Shown here piece after piece: positions 1 through 6,967 of a stretch of DNA of 17,877 bases. The notes beneath the pieces are model-generated. The model did not search any database and was not told the DNA's origin. It worked only from the letters and a program-made list of their open reading frames with translations. The position numbers were made by a program, and so were the translations under genes. How positions within the stretch are numbered: position 1 is the stretch's first letter; the number at the start of each line of letters is the position of its first letter. Source of the stretch: Avoscillospira sp045530865 (GTDB lineage: Bacteria > Bacillota > Clostridia > Oscillospirales > Oscillospiraceae); assembly GCA_045530865.1 (NCBI GenBank), contig JAZSCX010000080.1, forward strand, positions 1 to 17,877, written 5' to 3'.

Positions 1-29
1 CCAACTTCAGTTGGTGGTGGGACTTTTTA

Positions 30-155
30 TCAGCCCCCTCTGACGAGGGGGCTGTCGAGCGCTTGCGCGAGACTGGGGGGGAGAAATTCCTTTAACGTTT
101 TCTCTCCCTCCGTCTTTTGGTTCGCAAAATCCACCTCCCTCGTCAGAGGGAGGCT
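30..155. repeat. MITE-like nested palindromic intergenic repeat
   Basis: The segment is built from stacked hairpins. CAGCCCCCTC (31-40) pairs with GAGGGGGCTG (45-54) around TGAC. A central arm at 71-86 pairs with 99-114 over about 15 bp, with one mismatch and two G-T pairs. CCTCCCTC (134-141) pairs with GAGGGAGG (146-153) around GTCA. The outer arms are inverted copies of each other: the right end read on the minus strand gives GAGCCTCCCTCTGACGAGG, close to the left end. The whole is therefore one imperfect palindrome, as expected of a non-autonomous mobile repeat. A further 6-bp hairpin follows at 155-170. I see no coding capacity. Copy number cannot be judged from this window. Confidence 0.6.
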
Positions 156-197
156 CCCGCTGCGGCGGGACTACTCATAGGTATAACCTTTTTAGAG

Positions 198-226
198 CCA
201 CGGGCATAGCCCGTGGTTGTCGTTTT
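198..226 (+). terminator. 8-bp GC-rich hairpin with weak plus-strand T tract
   Basis: CCACGGGC (198-205) and GCCCGTGG (209-216) form a perfect 8-bp stem around ATA, followed on the plus strand by TTGTCGTTTT. It resembles a weak intrinsic terminator for plus-strand transcription, or a part of the repeat cluster at the left edge. No plus-strand gene is visible upstream within the window, but one could end to the left of base 1. Confidence 0.35.
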
Positions 227-228
227 AC

Positions 229-273
229 AATACATAACGCCGCTTCGGACTATCCGAAGCGGCGTTATGTATT
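229..273 (-). terminator. 21-bp perfect hairpin downstream of xerD
   Basis: Two perfectly complementary 21-base arms (229-249 and 253-273) surround a 3-base loop, starting only 6 bases beyond the xerD stop codon. The position fits the transcription terminator of the upstream membrane gene and xerD. The bases after the stem on the minus strand (GTAAAACGAC) are not a U tract; the only T-rich part is inside the stem base. Termination efficiency is therefore uncertain, and an mRNA 3'-end stabiliser is an alternative. Confidence 0.5.
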
Positions 274-278
274 ATGAA

Positions 279-1160
279 TCAAGCACGGGGATGATACTTA
301 TTATATACGGATTTTAGATTCTGCTTCACCAGCTGGGCATAAATCTGGGTGGAAGAGATATCACTGTGACCCAGCATCTCCTGAATGGAGCGAAGATCTG
401 CACCGTTTTCCAGAAGATGAGCCGCAAAGCTGTGGCGAAGTGTATGAGGCGTAATATCTTTATCAATCTGCGCCTTCTCCTGATAGTGCTTGATGATCTT
501 CCAGAAGCCCTGCCGGGACATCCGCTCACCGGAGACATTGACGAACAGAGACTCTTCGTCAGAAGCAGCAACCATTTTAGGTCTAACCAGGTCTATGTAG
601 TCAGCCAATGCCTTGATGGCAGCGGGATACAACGGAATGATTCGAATCTTTCCGCCGCTGCCGCACTTGATAAAACCGCCCGGCAGATTGACATCGGAAA
701 CATCCAGGCTGATCAACTCACTGACACGAATACCGGTGGCATACAGCAGTTCCAGCATAGCCTTATCCCGATAGCCCTTTAGATCGTTGCAACGGGGCTG
801 TTCCAGAAGCAGCTCCACTTCCTTGCCGGTAAGAATCTGCGGCAGCTTTTTCTCTGCCTTTTCAATATGAATACCAACAGCAGGATTATTCTCACGAATT
901 CCGGAGGAAATGGTATACGCATACAGACTTTTCAGTGAAGCAAGGCACCGTGAAACCGTGGCAGCAGACTTCCCCTTGTCAGAAAGGTGGGCAATATAAC
1001 CGCTGACGTCATCGTGATCCGCATCCAAAACCTCAATATTCAGTTCCTGAAGATAAGACGCGAACTGACGAAGATCGCGCATATATGAGGCAACCGTATT
1101 TTCAGATGATTGTTTCACCTGAACCAGATATTCCTCATATTCTTCCAAGATTTGAACCAT
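279..1160 (-). CDS. xerD: Tyrosine recombinase XerD (chromosome dimer resolution)
   Basis: This 293-residue protein has the full length of XerC/XerD recombinases, which act as a heterotetramer at dif to resolve chromosome dimers at the division septum. The N-terminal SAM-like DNA-binding domain covers about residues 1-90. The catalytic domain shows Arg145 (ATGIRVSEL), Lys171, His239 and Arg242 (HTLRH), His265 (LGH) and nucleophile Tyr274 (STQIYAQL). The ATG start has TGAGGA 8 nt upstream, overlapping the TGA stop of the preceding membrane gene, so the two are probably co-transcribed and coupled. Bacillus subtilis places xerD (ripX) close to spoIIM and spoIIA, which supports XerD over XerC. 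Family assignment is firm; the C/D distinction is inferred. Confidence 0.92.
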   Translation of the reverse strand: MVQILEEYEEYLVQVKQSSENTVASYMRDLRQFASYLQELNIEVLDADHDDVSGYIAHLSDKGKSAATVSRCLASLKSLYAYTISSGIRENNPAVGIHIEKAEKKLPQILTGKEVELLLEQPRCNDLKGYRDKAMLELLYATGIRVSELISLDVSDVNLPGGFIKCGSGGKIRIIPLYPAAIKALADYIDLVRPKMVAASDEESLFVNVSGERMSRQGFWKIIKHYQEKAQIDKDITPHTLRHSFAAHLLENGADLRSIQEMLGHSDISSTQIYAQLVKQNLKSVYNKYHPRA

Positions 1161-1170
1161 ACCAAAATCC

Positions 1171-1596
1171 TCACAATATCTCTTCTCTAAGGAGTGGGCA
1201 ATATACCCAAATATATCGGGAAAGCAAATAAAAAACAGGCAGCAAAATCAAATTACGAAATAGTACCGGCCCGCCGCCTGATCCGCTGACCTGACAACAA
1301 GACAAATAGTAGCACAAAAAACAACCGCGGGCCGCAATCAAAACCGGAACCAAACGGTACCCTTCCGAAAACACCCCAAAAAGGAACAGTACAAGAAATG
1401 GCATCAGAGCAAAAAGGAAACGGGATAATCCAGCGTGCGAAGCAGCCTGCACAAGCGCAGATCCGTAATCCTCAATCCATCCGGGATGCAACACATAAAC
1501 AGCCCGAAACAGAAGAACGCCACATATTGTGCCCAGCAGAAACGAAACGAGAAAAAGAATACTAAATACAGAATTCTTGCAAAATGAAAACCGCAT
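1171..1596 (-). CDS. Small integral membrane protein, possibly a short SpoIIM-like protein
   Basis: The ATG at 1596 is chosen because GGAGAGG lies 7 nt upstream; upstream in-frame codons lack a ribosome-binding site. The 141-residue product is strongly hydrophobic, with likely membrane segments near residues 10-33, 60-77, 80-100 and 109-134. It is rich in Cys and aromatic residues and ends in a charged LLREEIL tail. I do not recognise it with certainty. The context, directly upstream of xerD and 10 bp from its start, matches the spoIIM position in B. subtilis. The FLFGVFSEGYRLVPVLIAARG region loosely resembles the hydrophobic core of SpoIIM/DUF95 proteins, which help drive engulfment. SpoIIM is normally about 200 residues, so this would be a short or divergent version. 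The name is an inference. Confidence 0.6.
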   Translation of the reverse strand: MRFSFCKNSVFSILFLVSFLLGTICGVLLFRAVYVLHPGWIEDYGSALVQAASHAGLSRFLFALMPFLVLFLFGVFSEGYRLVPVLIAARGCFLCYYLSCCQVSGSGGGPVLFRNLILLPVFYLLSRYIWVYCPLLREEIL

Positions 1597-1703
1597 AAAA
1601 CATCCTCTCCAGAGAAGAATAAAGACACTACCCGGAGATGAAGCCATTTGTTCGAATTCTCTCCCGTATTATTTCTACCGGAGAAAAATTATCAAGTGAT
1701 GAT

Positions 1704-1732
1704 AATATATAGCAAATCCGAGTAAATTTCAA
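1704..1732 (-). promoter_or_regulatory. Sigma-A-like promoter for the SpoIIM-like/xerD pair
   Basis: On the minus strand TTGAAA (1727-1732) and TATATT (1704-1709) are separated by 17 bases, each hexamer matching the sigma-A consensus at five of six positions. It lies in AT-rich DNA about 105 bp upstream of the membrane-protein start, giving a leader of roughly 100 nt. Confidence 0.5.
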
Positions 1733-1807
1733 GGAAAATCGGTAAATTAAGAAATTTTTGTCAATTATGCCGAACATTATGTAAATACGATTATGTTAAC
1801 CTTGTAA

Positions 1808-1948
1808 CTATTTGATACCATTTGGGCCAATTTCCCATCGTGCAGCACAATATATGGTGTGCGATGGTTTTTTGTGTTCGAAATATTGGTTATGAAAGTT
1901 TTCTTGCATAGTGGAACCTTTTGTAACCGAATTTGTGTAAAAGGACAT
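1808..1948 (-). CDS. Doubtful small ORF (46 residues, or 33 from an internal ATG)
   Basis: An ATG at 1948 opens a 46-codon frame ending at TAG 1808-1810; an internal ATG at 1909 has AAAGG 7 nt upstream and would give 33 residues. The C-terminal part reads IYCAARWEIGPNGIK and is hydrophilic. I know no family for it. A competing 20-codon frame starts at an ATG four bases upstream of 1948 with a better-spaced AAGG. The ORF also runs through a plus-strand terminator-like hairpin (1835-1873), which by itself can shape the codons. It starts about 20 bp after the preceding membrane gene, so it could be expressed as the tail of that transcript. Conservation of the frame would be needed to accept it. 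Confidence 0.2.
   Translation of the reverse strand: MSFYTNSVTKGSTMQENFHNQYFEHKKPSHTIYCAARWEIGPNGIK
1835..1873 (+). terminator. Plus-strand intrinsic-terminator-like hairpin
   Basis: CCATCGTGCA (1835-1844) pairs with TGTGCGATGG (1858-1867), 10 bp including two G-T pairs, around a 13-base loop. It is followed on the plus strand by TTTTTT (1868-1873). It would terminate plus-strand RNA, yet no plus-strand gene is evident nearby. Confidence 0.45.
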
Positions 1949-1968
1949 TTTGCATAATCGCCTTCGTT

Positions 1969-2352
1969 TTACCGTTTCCTTTCTTTTTTCATACACGATG
2001 TTACGCCGCCCAACACAGCTGCACCAATTAAAACCGCCATCCACACCGACAACTTTAGTTCCTGTCCGGAAAACAGCACTCTTCCCAAGAGAACGCACAC
2101 ACATATGTAAACACCGATTACTGCCGCAGCCATTTGCATTTTGTTTTTCCCCGAATGTTTGGCCGTATACCATGATATACCATAAGCGCCCAATGCGGTA
2201 AGTATCCAGCAAATCGTCGCTCCCATGGTATCCGTTATCATTCCTTTTCCAATTAGGAATGCCATTATTGCACACGACAACAGTCCCACTATCAACATTG
2301 CGCCGATTCCAGTCCCCAGTGTTTGTCCAATTTTGTTTTGCTTATTTTTCAT
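1969..2352 (-). CDS. Small four-helix membrane protein, TIGR04086/YrzE-like
   Basis: The ATG at 2352 is preceded by AGGAGG at 8 nt; longer in-frame readings start inside the terminator of the neighbouring gene and are discounted. The 127-residue product begins with a basic MKNKQNK stretch and has four hydrophobic segments near residues 12-35, 41-63, 73-93 and 101-118, ending in a basic KKERKR tail. The length, the helix pattern and the GAYGISWYTAKHSGKNKMQM loop after helix two resemble the TIGR04086 family of small membrane proteins found in endospore formers (YrzE in B. subtilis). The function of that family is unknown. The gene is separated from the upstream MBL gene by a strong terminator. 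I see no clear sigma-A promoter in the short gap, so a sporulation sigma factor or read-through is possible. Confidence 0.6.
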   Translation of the reverse strand: MKNKQNKIGQTLGTGIGAMLIVGLLSCAIMAFLIGKGMITDTMGATICWILTALGAYGISWYTAKHSGKNKMQMAAAVIGVYICVCVLLGRVLFSGQELKLSVWMAVLIGAAVLGGVTSCMKKERKR

Positions 2353-2392
2353 ACCTCTCCCCTCCTGCTTCATCCTATTCTTATAGCCGCAC

Positions 2393-2439
2393 AAGCAGAA
2401 CAAAAACAGCAGACATTCAAAAATGTCTGCTGTTTTTGT
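2393..2439 (-). terminator. Strong intrinsic terminator after the MBL-fold gene
   Basis: A 17-bp perfect stem (2400-2416 with 2423-2439) has the loop TTTTGA on the minus strand. Its 3' arm ends in TTTTTGT, followed by TCTGC. The first stem base overlaps the TGA stop of the MBL-fold gene. The AAAAACAGCAG/CTGCTGTTTTT design places the U tract inside the stem base, so it could work in both directions. Confidence 0.8.
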
Positions 2440-3113
2440 CATAGTTCAATTACAGTCGGGTATCGTTTCAGAACCCGAATGGATTGCAATTCCTCCGGAA
2501 ATCGACGTAAATTGTTGTTGCATTTTTTCCATATACCAAATCCATCCGGATCTCTTTCCGGCATGTGATAAATGTAATTTCTCACAGAAGTTTGTATGAG
2601 CAGCGCTCTGGTTTCCGGTCTGGATAAATACATAGAGTTCCAGAATGCAGCATCCGCCGTCCTGCTATTCAAAAAAGTTCGATGCGGCTCCGGATCCAAC
2701 GCAGCATCTGCCGCAATATAGATCCGCTTCTCCCCTGCTGCGATCCACGTTACCACATGATCCGGAAAAGCTTCCTCCATCGGCGCATGGTTTACCCTTC
2801 CGTACTCCACAGCAAAGGGCCCAAAACGCAATTCGCCATGTCTTGTAGTTTCCTCTGGCATCCAGCATGGAATATCAGGCCACTTGCTTTTATATAGCAT
2901 CACCTTGACTGGATCACAATGATCCCGGTGACGATGCGTAAAGTACAGTCCACACACGCGGTCAAACGGCGGAATCCGGTTCAGGATCTGTTCCCACAAC
3001 AATTCAGAAATTCCCGCAAAAGGAGGATCCTCGGTGTTCAGAACATCCACCAACAGGATCTCATTCTGATATTCAATCGCCAGCCCTGCGTTGCACAGCA
3101 GCATGATACGCAT
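2439..3113 (-). CDS. Metallo-beta-lactamase-fold hydrolase
   Basis: The 224-residue protein carries the MBL signature THRHRDHCDP, supplying His60, His62, Asp64 and His65 as metal ligands. Later candidate ligands are His in VNHAP, Asp in IYIAADAAL and His in YIYHMPERD. This matches the usual order for a binuclear-metal hydrolase of the UlaG-like/Zn-dependent hydrolase type. No signal peptide is visible, so it is probably cytoplasmic. The substrate is unknown. The gene lies 12 bp downstream of the EIIC-like gene, and its GGGGTGA ribosome site sits just after that gene's stop, so the two should be co-transcribed. Pairing with a PTS-type membrane protein recalls UlaG next to the ascorbate PTS, but this protein is much shorter than UlaG and the parallel is only suggestive. 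Confidence 0.8.
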   Translation of the reverse strand: MRIMLLCNAGLAIEYQNEILLVDVLNTEDPPFAGISELLWEQILNRIPPFDRVCGLYFTHRHRDHCDPVKVMLYKSKWPDIPCWMPEETTRHGELRFGPFAVEYGRVNHAPMEEAFPDHVVTWIAAGEKRIYIAADAALDPEPHRTFLNSRTADAAFWNSMYLSRPETRALLIQTSVRNYIYHMPERDPDGFGIWKKCNNNLRRFPEELQSIRVLKRYPTVIEL

Positions 3114-3125
3114 GGCATCACCCCA

Positions 3126-4184
3126 TTAGTCCAGTTTGAGATCTCCCTCTTTGATCCATCCGATTTTTCGGCAGAGAGCTCCCAGCACCAAGCATAACAC
3201 AGCAGGAAGAATAAAGCAAATCAAAACCAATCCAGCCCAGTCAAAAGCCGTAATGGCAGCCCGGGTTCCTTCTGCAATCTCACTGAGCCATCCGGTATAC
3301 ACGCCAATCTGACCCACAAGGCCGCAGGTACCCATACCAGAGGACACAGCAGGGCCGTTCATTTCAAATTTAAACACACATGTTGCCAGAGGTCCTGTGA
3401 TCGCAGACGTAACGATCGCCGGAATCCAGATCTTCGGATTTTTGACAATGTTTCCCATCTGCAGCATGGAGGTGCCCAGACCCTGAGAAACCAGACCACC
3501 CCAACGGTTTTCCTTAAAGCTCATGACAGCAAAGCCGATCATCTGGGCACAGCAGCCAGCGACAGCCGCACCGCCTGCAAGTCCTACAAGGCCCAGAGAA
3601 GCGCAAATGGCCGCACTGGAAATCGGCAGAGTCAAAGCAATACCGACCACCACAGAAACCAGAATACCCATCCAGAAGGGCTGCAGCTCCGTTGCCCACA
3701 TGATCAGATTACCCACATAGCTGGCCGCTTGACCGATAGCAGGCGCAATGTAAACAGACAATACGCATCCTACAAAAATGGTCACAAGAGGGGTCACTAG
3801 TATGTCAACCTTTGTTTCCTTGGATACCATCTTACCGACTTCCGCTGCCACAATGGCAATCAGAAGTACTGCAAGCGGGCCGCCTGCCAGTCCGCACTGA
3901 TTGGAAGCATAGCCCACAGCCGCCAGAGAAAACAACACCAGAGGAGGCGCCTGCAGGGCATAGCCAATGGCAACGGCCATGGCAGCGCCGGACATATCGC
4001 AGGCAAACTGACCAACCCGCACCAGAAGCTCCACAGCAAACTGCTGTCCCACTGTTTTAATAATGGTACCGATCAACAGAGAACAGAACAAGCCCTGTGC
4101 CATAGCGCCAAGGGCGTCAATACCATAGCGTTTGCCAGAGATCACAATATTTTTCCGCTTAAAAAAAGCTTTAATGTTAGACAT
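3126..4184 (-). CDS. PTS EIIC-type membrane protein, PfoR-like (PF13303 family)
   Basis: The 352-residue protein is almost wholly hydrophobic, with about nine or ten membrane segments rich in Gly and Ala. It starts with a basic MSNIKAFFKRKN segment followed by ISGKRYGIDALGAMAQGLF. These features, together with the GxMGTCGLVGQ and FEMNGPAVSSGMG segments, fit the EIIC_2 family that includes PfoR, first described as a regulator of perfringolysin O in Clostridium perfringens. Ordinary EIIC proteins import sugars with EIIA/EIIB partners; none is encoded here, so transport coupled to phosphorylation is unproven. AGGAAGG lies 8 nt before the ATG and a consensus sigma-A promoter lies 34 bp upstream of it. 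The MBL-fold gene follows in the same transcript. Family assignment is fairly firm, function is not. Confidence 0.8.
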   Translation of the reverse strand: MSNIKAFFKRKNIVISGKRYGIDALGAMAQGLFCSLLIGTIIKTVGQQFAVELLVRVGQFACDMSGAAMAVAIGYALQAPPLVLFSLAAVGYASNQCGLAGGPLAVLLIAIVAAEVGKMVSKETKVDILVTPLVTIFVGCVLSVYIAPAIGQAASYVGNLIMWATELQPFWMGILVSVVVGIALTLPISSAAICASLGLVGLAGGAAVAGCCAQMIGFAVMSFKENRWGGLVSQGLGTSMLQMGNIVKNPKIWIPAIVTSAITGPLATCVFKFEMNGPAVSSGMGTCGLVGQIGVYTGWLSEIAEGTRAAITAFDWAGLVLICFILPAVLCLVLGALCRKIGWIKEGDLKLD

Positions 4185-4217
4185 ATCGTATGCCTTCCTT
4201 TCGAAGTTTTCCTGCTT

Positions 4218-4246
4218 ATTATATGTTTTGTCATCTGTCTTGTCAA
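4218..4246 (-). promoter_or_regulatory. Perfect-consensus sigma-A promoter for the EIIC-like operon
   Basis: On the minus strand TTGACA (4241-4246) and TATAAT (4218-4223) are separated by exactly 17 bases. This is the strongest promoter in the window. It lies just downstream of the ligA hairpin and upstream of the EIIC-like gene, so high constitutive transcription is expected unless a repressor acts. No operator palindrome was noticed. Confidence 0.85.
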
Positions 4247-4260
4247 CCGTGATTATATAC

Positions 4261-4289
4261 GAAACCGAAGCTTAAATCGCTTCGGTTTC
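4261..4289 (-). terminator. Hairpin downstream of ligA
   Basis: GAAACCGAAGC (4261-4271) and GCTTCGGTTTC (4279-4289) form an 11-bp perfect stem with a 7-base loop, 6 bases beyond the ligA stop. The minus-strand sequence after it is GTATATAATC rather than a run of U, so it is a plausible but not ideal terminator of the pcrA-yunB-ligA transcript. Confidence 0.55.
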
Positions 4290-4295
4290 ATAGCA

Positions 4296-6269
4296 TTATT
4301 GTATCAGATTCAAAAACTCCTGTTCAGACAGAACCGGAATCCCCAGTTCATTGGCCTTCTTCAGCTTTGAGCCAGCATTTTCGCCCGCAACCACATAGGT
4401 GGTTTTTTTCGATACGGAGGATGCCGCCTTGCCGCCCAGCTGTTCGATCTTCGCACTGGCTTCCTCTCTGGTAAACAGAGACAGCGCACCGGTCAGCACA
4501 AAAGTCATGCCTGCAAATCGGCTGTCCACCTGCTGTTCGTGACTTTGGAAATTGACGCCCGCTTCCCGAAGCCTGGAGATCATTTCCAAAGATTGGGTTT
4601 CCGCAAACCACTCCACCAGATTCTTTGCCGTAATGGCTCCAATATCCGGTACCGCCTGCAGTTCCTCTTCCGATGCCCGCATGATAGCATCCAGAGAGCC
4701 AAAGGTTCTTGCCAAAACCTTTGCAGCCTTTGCACCTACCTGCCGAATTCCAAAGGCATGGATCAACCGCCAGAGGTCGTTATTCTTGCTATCTTCCACT
4801 GCTTTCAATAGATTATCCGTGGATTGCTTGCCCATACGGTCCAGTTTTTCCACTTTTTCCCGATCCAGAAAATAGAGATCCGCCGCAGAATGAAGCATAT
4901 CCGCACCAATCAGCTGTTCCACAATGGCAGTTCCGAGACCTTCAATATCCATGGCATCTCGGGATACAAAATGTGTCAAATTCCGTACCAGCTGAGCCGG
5001 ACACTCCGCACCGGTGCATCGAATGGCTGCACCGTCCTCATCCCGGCGTACAGGCGCGCCGCAAACAGGGCAGCTGTCAGGGAAGCGGTATGCCTCAGTT
5101 CCCTCGGGACGCTTGGTGAAATCCACTTCCAGAATTTCCGGAATGATTTCTCCGGCTTTCCGAATTAGAACCGTATCACCAATCCGGATATCTTTATCCC
5201 GGATAAAATCCTGATTGTGCAGTGTAGCGTTGGTCACTGTGGTACCCGCCAACCGCACCGGCGACACAACCGCCTTCGGCGTCAGAACGCCTGTTCTTCC
5301 CACTTGAATCACAATATCCTGCACCGTTGTAGATTTGATTTCCGGCGGATATTTGAATGCTGCCGCCCATCGGGGATACTTGGACGTGCTGCCCAGAAGA
5401 TTGCGGTCATCCAGATTGTTCACTTTCACAACGGCTCCGTCAATGTCAAAGGGGAACCCGTACCGGTTTTCGCCAATGATTTCAATTCTGCTCTGTACAG
5501 AACTTAAATCAGTACAAACATCCCACGGAATGACCTTGAAGTGAAGATCCCGCAGGTATTCCAACGTTTCTGTGTGGGTTTTGAAGGTCACGCCCTCCGC
5601 CAGCTGCAGATTAAAAATCATAATGTCCAGCTGACGGGATGCTGCGACTTTTGGATCCAACTGCCGCAGAGAACCGGCTGCTGCATTACGGGGGTTGGCA
5701 AATAACTGCTCCCCCTTCTCTTCCCGTTCCTGATTGAGCGCTTCAAATACAGCTCTGGGCATATACACCTCGCCGCGAACGATCAGGCGTTTGGGGGCAT
5801 TTTCCAGCTTCATGGGAATGGAGCGGACTGTTTTCAGATTTTCCGTTACATCCTCCCCCACCGCGCCATCGCCTCTTGTGGCGCCGCGGACAAACACACC
5901 GTCCACATATTCCAGCGCCACAGAAAGACCATCCACCTTGGGTTCTACCGTATAAGTTGGCTGTTCAATGCCCTCACGGACGCGGTGGTCAAATTCATCC
6001 ATTTCCTCAAAGGAAAATACATCCTGCAGGCTTTCCAGCGGAACTTCATGGTTTACCTTTTCAAACTGCGTCAGTGCAATTCCGCCGACTCGTCTGGTGG
6101 GGGAGTTTGGAGACGAAAGCTCCGGATACTGCTTTTCCAGATCCTCCAGCTGGCGAAGCATAGCATCATATTCGTAATCCTGAATCTCCGGCCGATCCAG
6201 CACATAATACAAATAATTATGGTGCTCCAGCTGCAAAGCGAGCTGTTCCATTCTTTCTCTGATTTCCAT
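4296..6269 (-). CDS. ligA: NAD-dependent DNA ligase LigA
   Basis: LigA seals nicks during lagging-strand replication and repair, using NAD to adenylate itself. The 657 residues are near the usual 670. The N-terminal Ia domain contains HHNYLYYVLDRPEIQDYEYD, which binds NMN. The catalytic lysine is Lys111 in EPKVDG, followed by RGDG and the nucleotidyltransferase/OB domains. A zinc finger has Cys400, Cys403, Cys418 and Cys423. Helix-hairpin-helix repeats occupy about residues 435-580 and a BRCT domain about 582-657. The ATG has AGGAG 6 nt upstream, overlapping the yunB stop, so yunB and ligA are coupled. A pcrA-ligA pairing is common in Firmicutes. All key residues are present. Confidence 0.98.
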   Translation of the reverse strand: MEIRERMEQLALQLEHHNYLYYVLDRPEIQDYEYDAMLRQLEDLEKQYPELSSPNSPTRRVGGIALTQFEKVNHEVPLESLQDVFSFEEMDEFDHRVREGIEQPTYTVEPKVDGLSVALEYVDGVFVRGATRGDGAVGEDVTENLKTVRSIPMKLENAPKRLIVRGEVYMPRAVFEALNQEREEKGEQLFANPRNAAAGSLRQLDPKVAASRQLDIMIFNLQLAEGVTFKTHTETLEYLRDLHFKVIPWDVCTDLSSVQSRIEIIGENRYGFPFDIDGAVVKVNNLDDRNLLGSTSKYPRWAAAFKYPPEIKSTTVQDIVIQVGRTGVLTPKAVVSPVRLAGTTVTNATLHNQDFIRDKDIRIGDTVLIRKAGEIIPEILEVDFTKRPEGTEAYRFPDSCPVCGAPVRRDEDGAAIRCTGAECPAQLVRNLTHFVSRDAMDIEGLGTAIVEQLIGADMLHSAADLYFLDREKVEKLDRMGKQSTDNLLKAVEDSKNNDLWRLIHAFGIRQVGAKAAKVLARTFGSLDAIMRASEEELQAVPDIGAITAKNLVEWFAETQSLEMISRLREAGVNFQSHEQQVDSRFAGMTFVLTGALSLFTREEASAKIEQLGGKAASSVSKKTTYVVAGENAGSKLKKANELGIPVLSEQEFLNLIQ

Positions 6270-6278
6270 GATCTTCTC

Positions 6279-6920
6279 CTATTCTTCAGGCTGCGTTTTC
6301 ACGTTCACATAGCTCTCCGGAACCAGCCCGACTATCACCGTCTCCGCAACCACAACCGCGGATGTGACCGTAATGCTTTCTGTCCCCATGGGCGTCAGAA
6401 CCGTCATGGTGATATTGACGTCCATCATCATTCGATGGGAGGTCTGATTGATACCCGCTTCGGAAAACTCATTATGAAACTCCGCATCGGAAGCGCTGAC
6501 TGACATAACTTTTACCGGCAGTTTCGGCCCCATTCCCGAGAAAAGTTCCGGTAAAATCAAACTTCCAAGTGGGATTCCGATCTCATTTACATCCAGATCC
6601 AGCAGCAAATCATCAATGACAGACAGAATCTGGGTTTTTAATCGGTTGACTTCATTGATATTTGTTTTCAGCGCCGTAATATTGCCGTTTACATCCTTTT
6701 CAAGAAAAACAATGTTCTCATAATCAATATCATCCGACTGCATCTGGGTTTCAATGGCCTCATTAATAATATAGGATGCCCGATTGTCCACTCTGGCCTT
6801 TGCCAATTCCACAATTAATGGTGATAAAATCAACTGCAGAAAGAAAAAAAATGCAGCAATTATCAGAAATACGCCAAACAATACAGCCGTTTTTCGCCTG
6901 AAAAGCCTTCGGATTCTCAC
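6279..6920 (-). CDS. yunB: Sporulation protein YunB
   Basis: The 213-residue protein has a basic N terminus (MRIRRLFRRK), one membrane segment at about residues 11-36, and a soluble domain expected to face outward. It carries the hallmarks of YunB: IPLGSL, a PKLPVKV segment, SEAGINQTSHR and AETVIVGLVPESYVNV. In B. subtilis yunB is a sigma-E-dependent mother-cell gene needed for efficient sporulation; its molecular role is not settled. The start is GTG at 6920, supported by AAGGGGGG 7 nt upstream. It lies 47 bp after pcrA and 9 bp before ligA, an unusual place for a sporulation gene. An added sigma-E promoter in the 47-bp gap is possible but I cannot identify one. Confidence 0.88.
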   Translation of the reverse strand: MRIRRLFRRKTAVLFGVFLIIAAFFFFLQLILSPLIVELAKARVDNRASYIINEAIETQMQSDDIDYENIVFLEKDVNGNITALKTNINEVNRLKTQILSVIDDLLLDLDVNEIGIPLGSLILPELFSGMGPKLPVKVMSVSASDAEFHNEFSEAGINQTSHRMMMDVNITMTVLTPMGTESITVTSAVVVAETVIVGLVPESYVNVKTQPEE

Positions 6921-6967
6921 ACAAATACCCCCCTTACATAGGAATATATGCGCAAAAACAATCCATT

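Noticed and set aside
198..273. tRNA or riboswitch in the hairpin pair after xerD
   Set aside because: No cloverleaf, no conserved T-loop or aptamer sequence; only two simple hairpins.
1..278. CRISPR array suggested by several short similar GC-rich units at the left edge
   Set aside because: Units are inverted and nested rather than direct, have no regular spacers, and no cas gene is present.
1950..2201. Plus-strand open frame opposite the TIGR04086-like gene
   Set aside because: The minus strand has a good ribosome site and a coherent four-helix protein; the plus frame has neither.
2353..2442. N-terminal extension of the TIGR04086-like gene
   Set aside because: The extra codons lie inside the terminator hairpin of the MBL gene and lack a ribosome site; ATG 2352 has AGGAGG.
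5985..6503. Plus-strand open frame spanning the ligA/yunB junction
   Set aside because: It crosses two well-supported minus-strand genes and encodes no recognisable protein.
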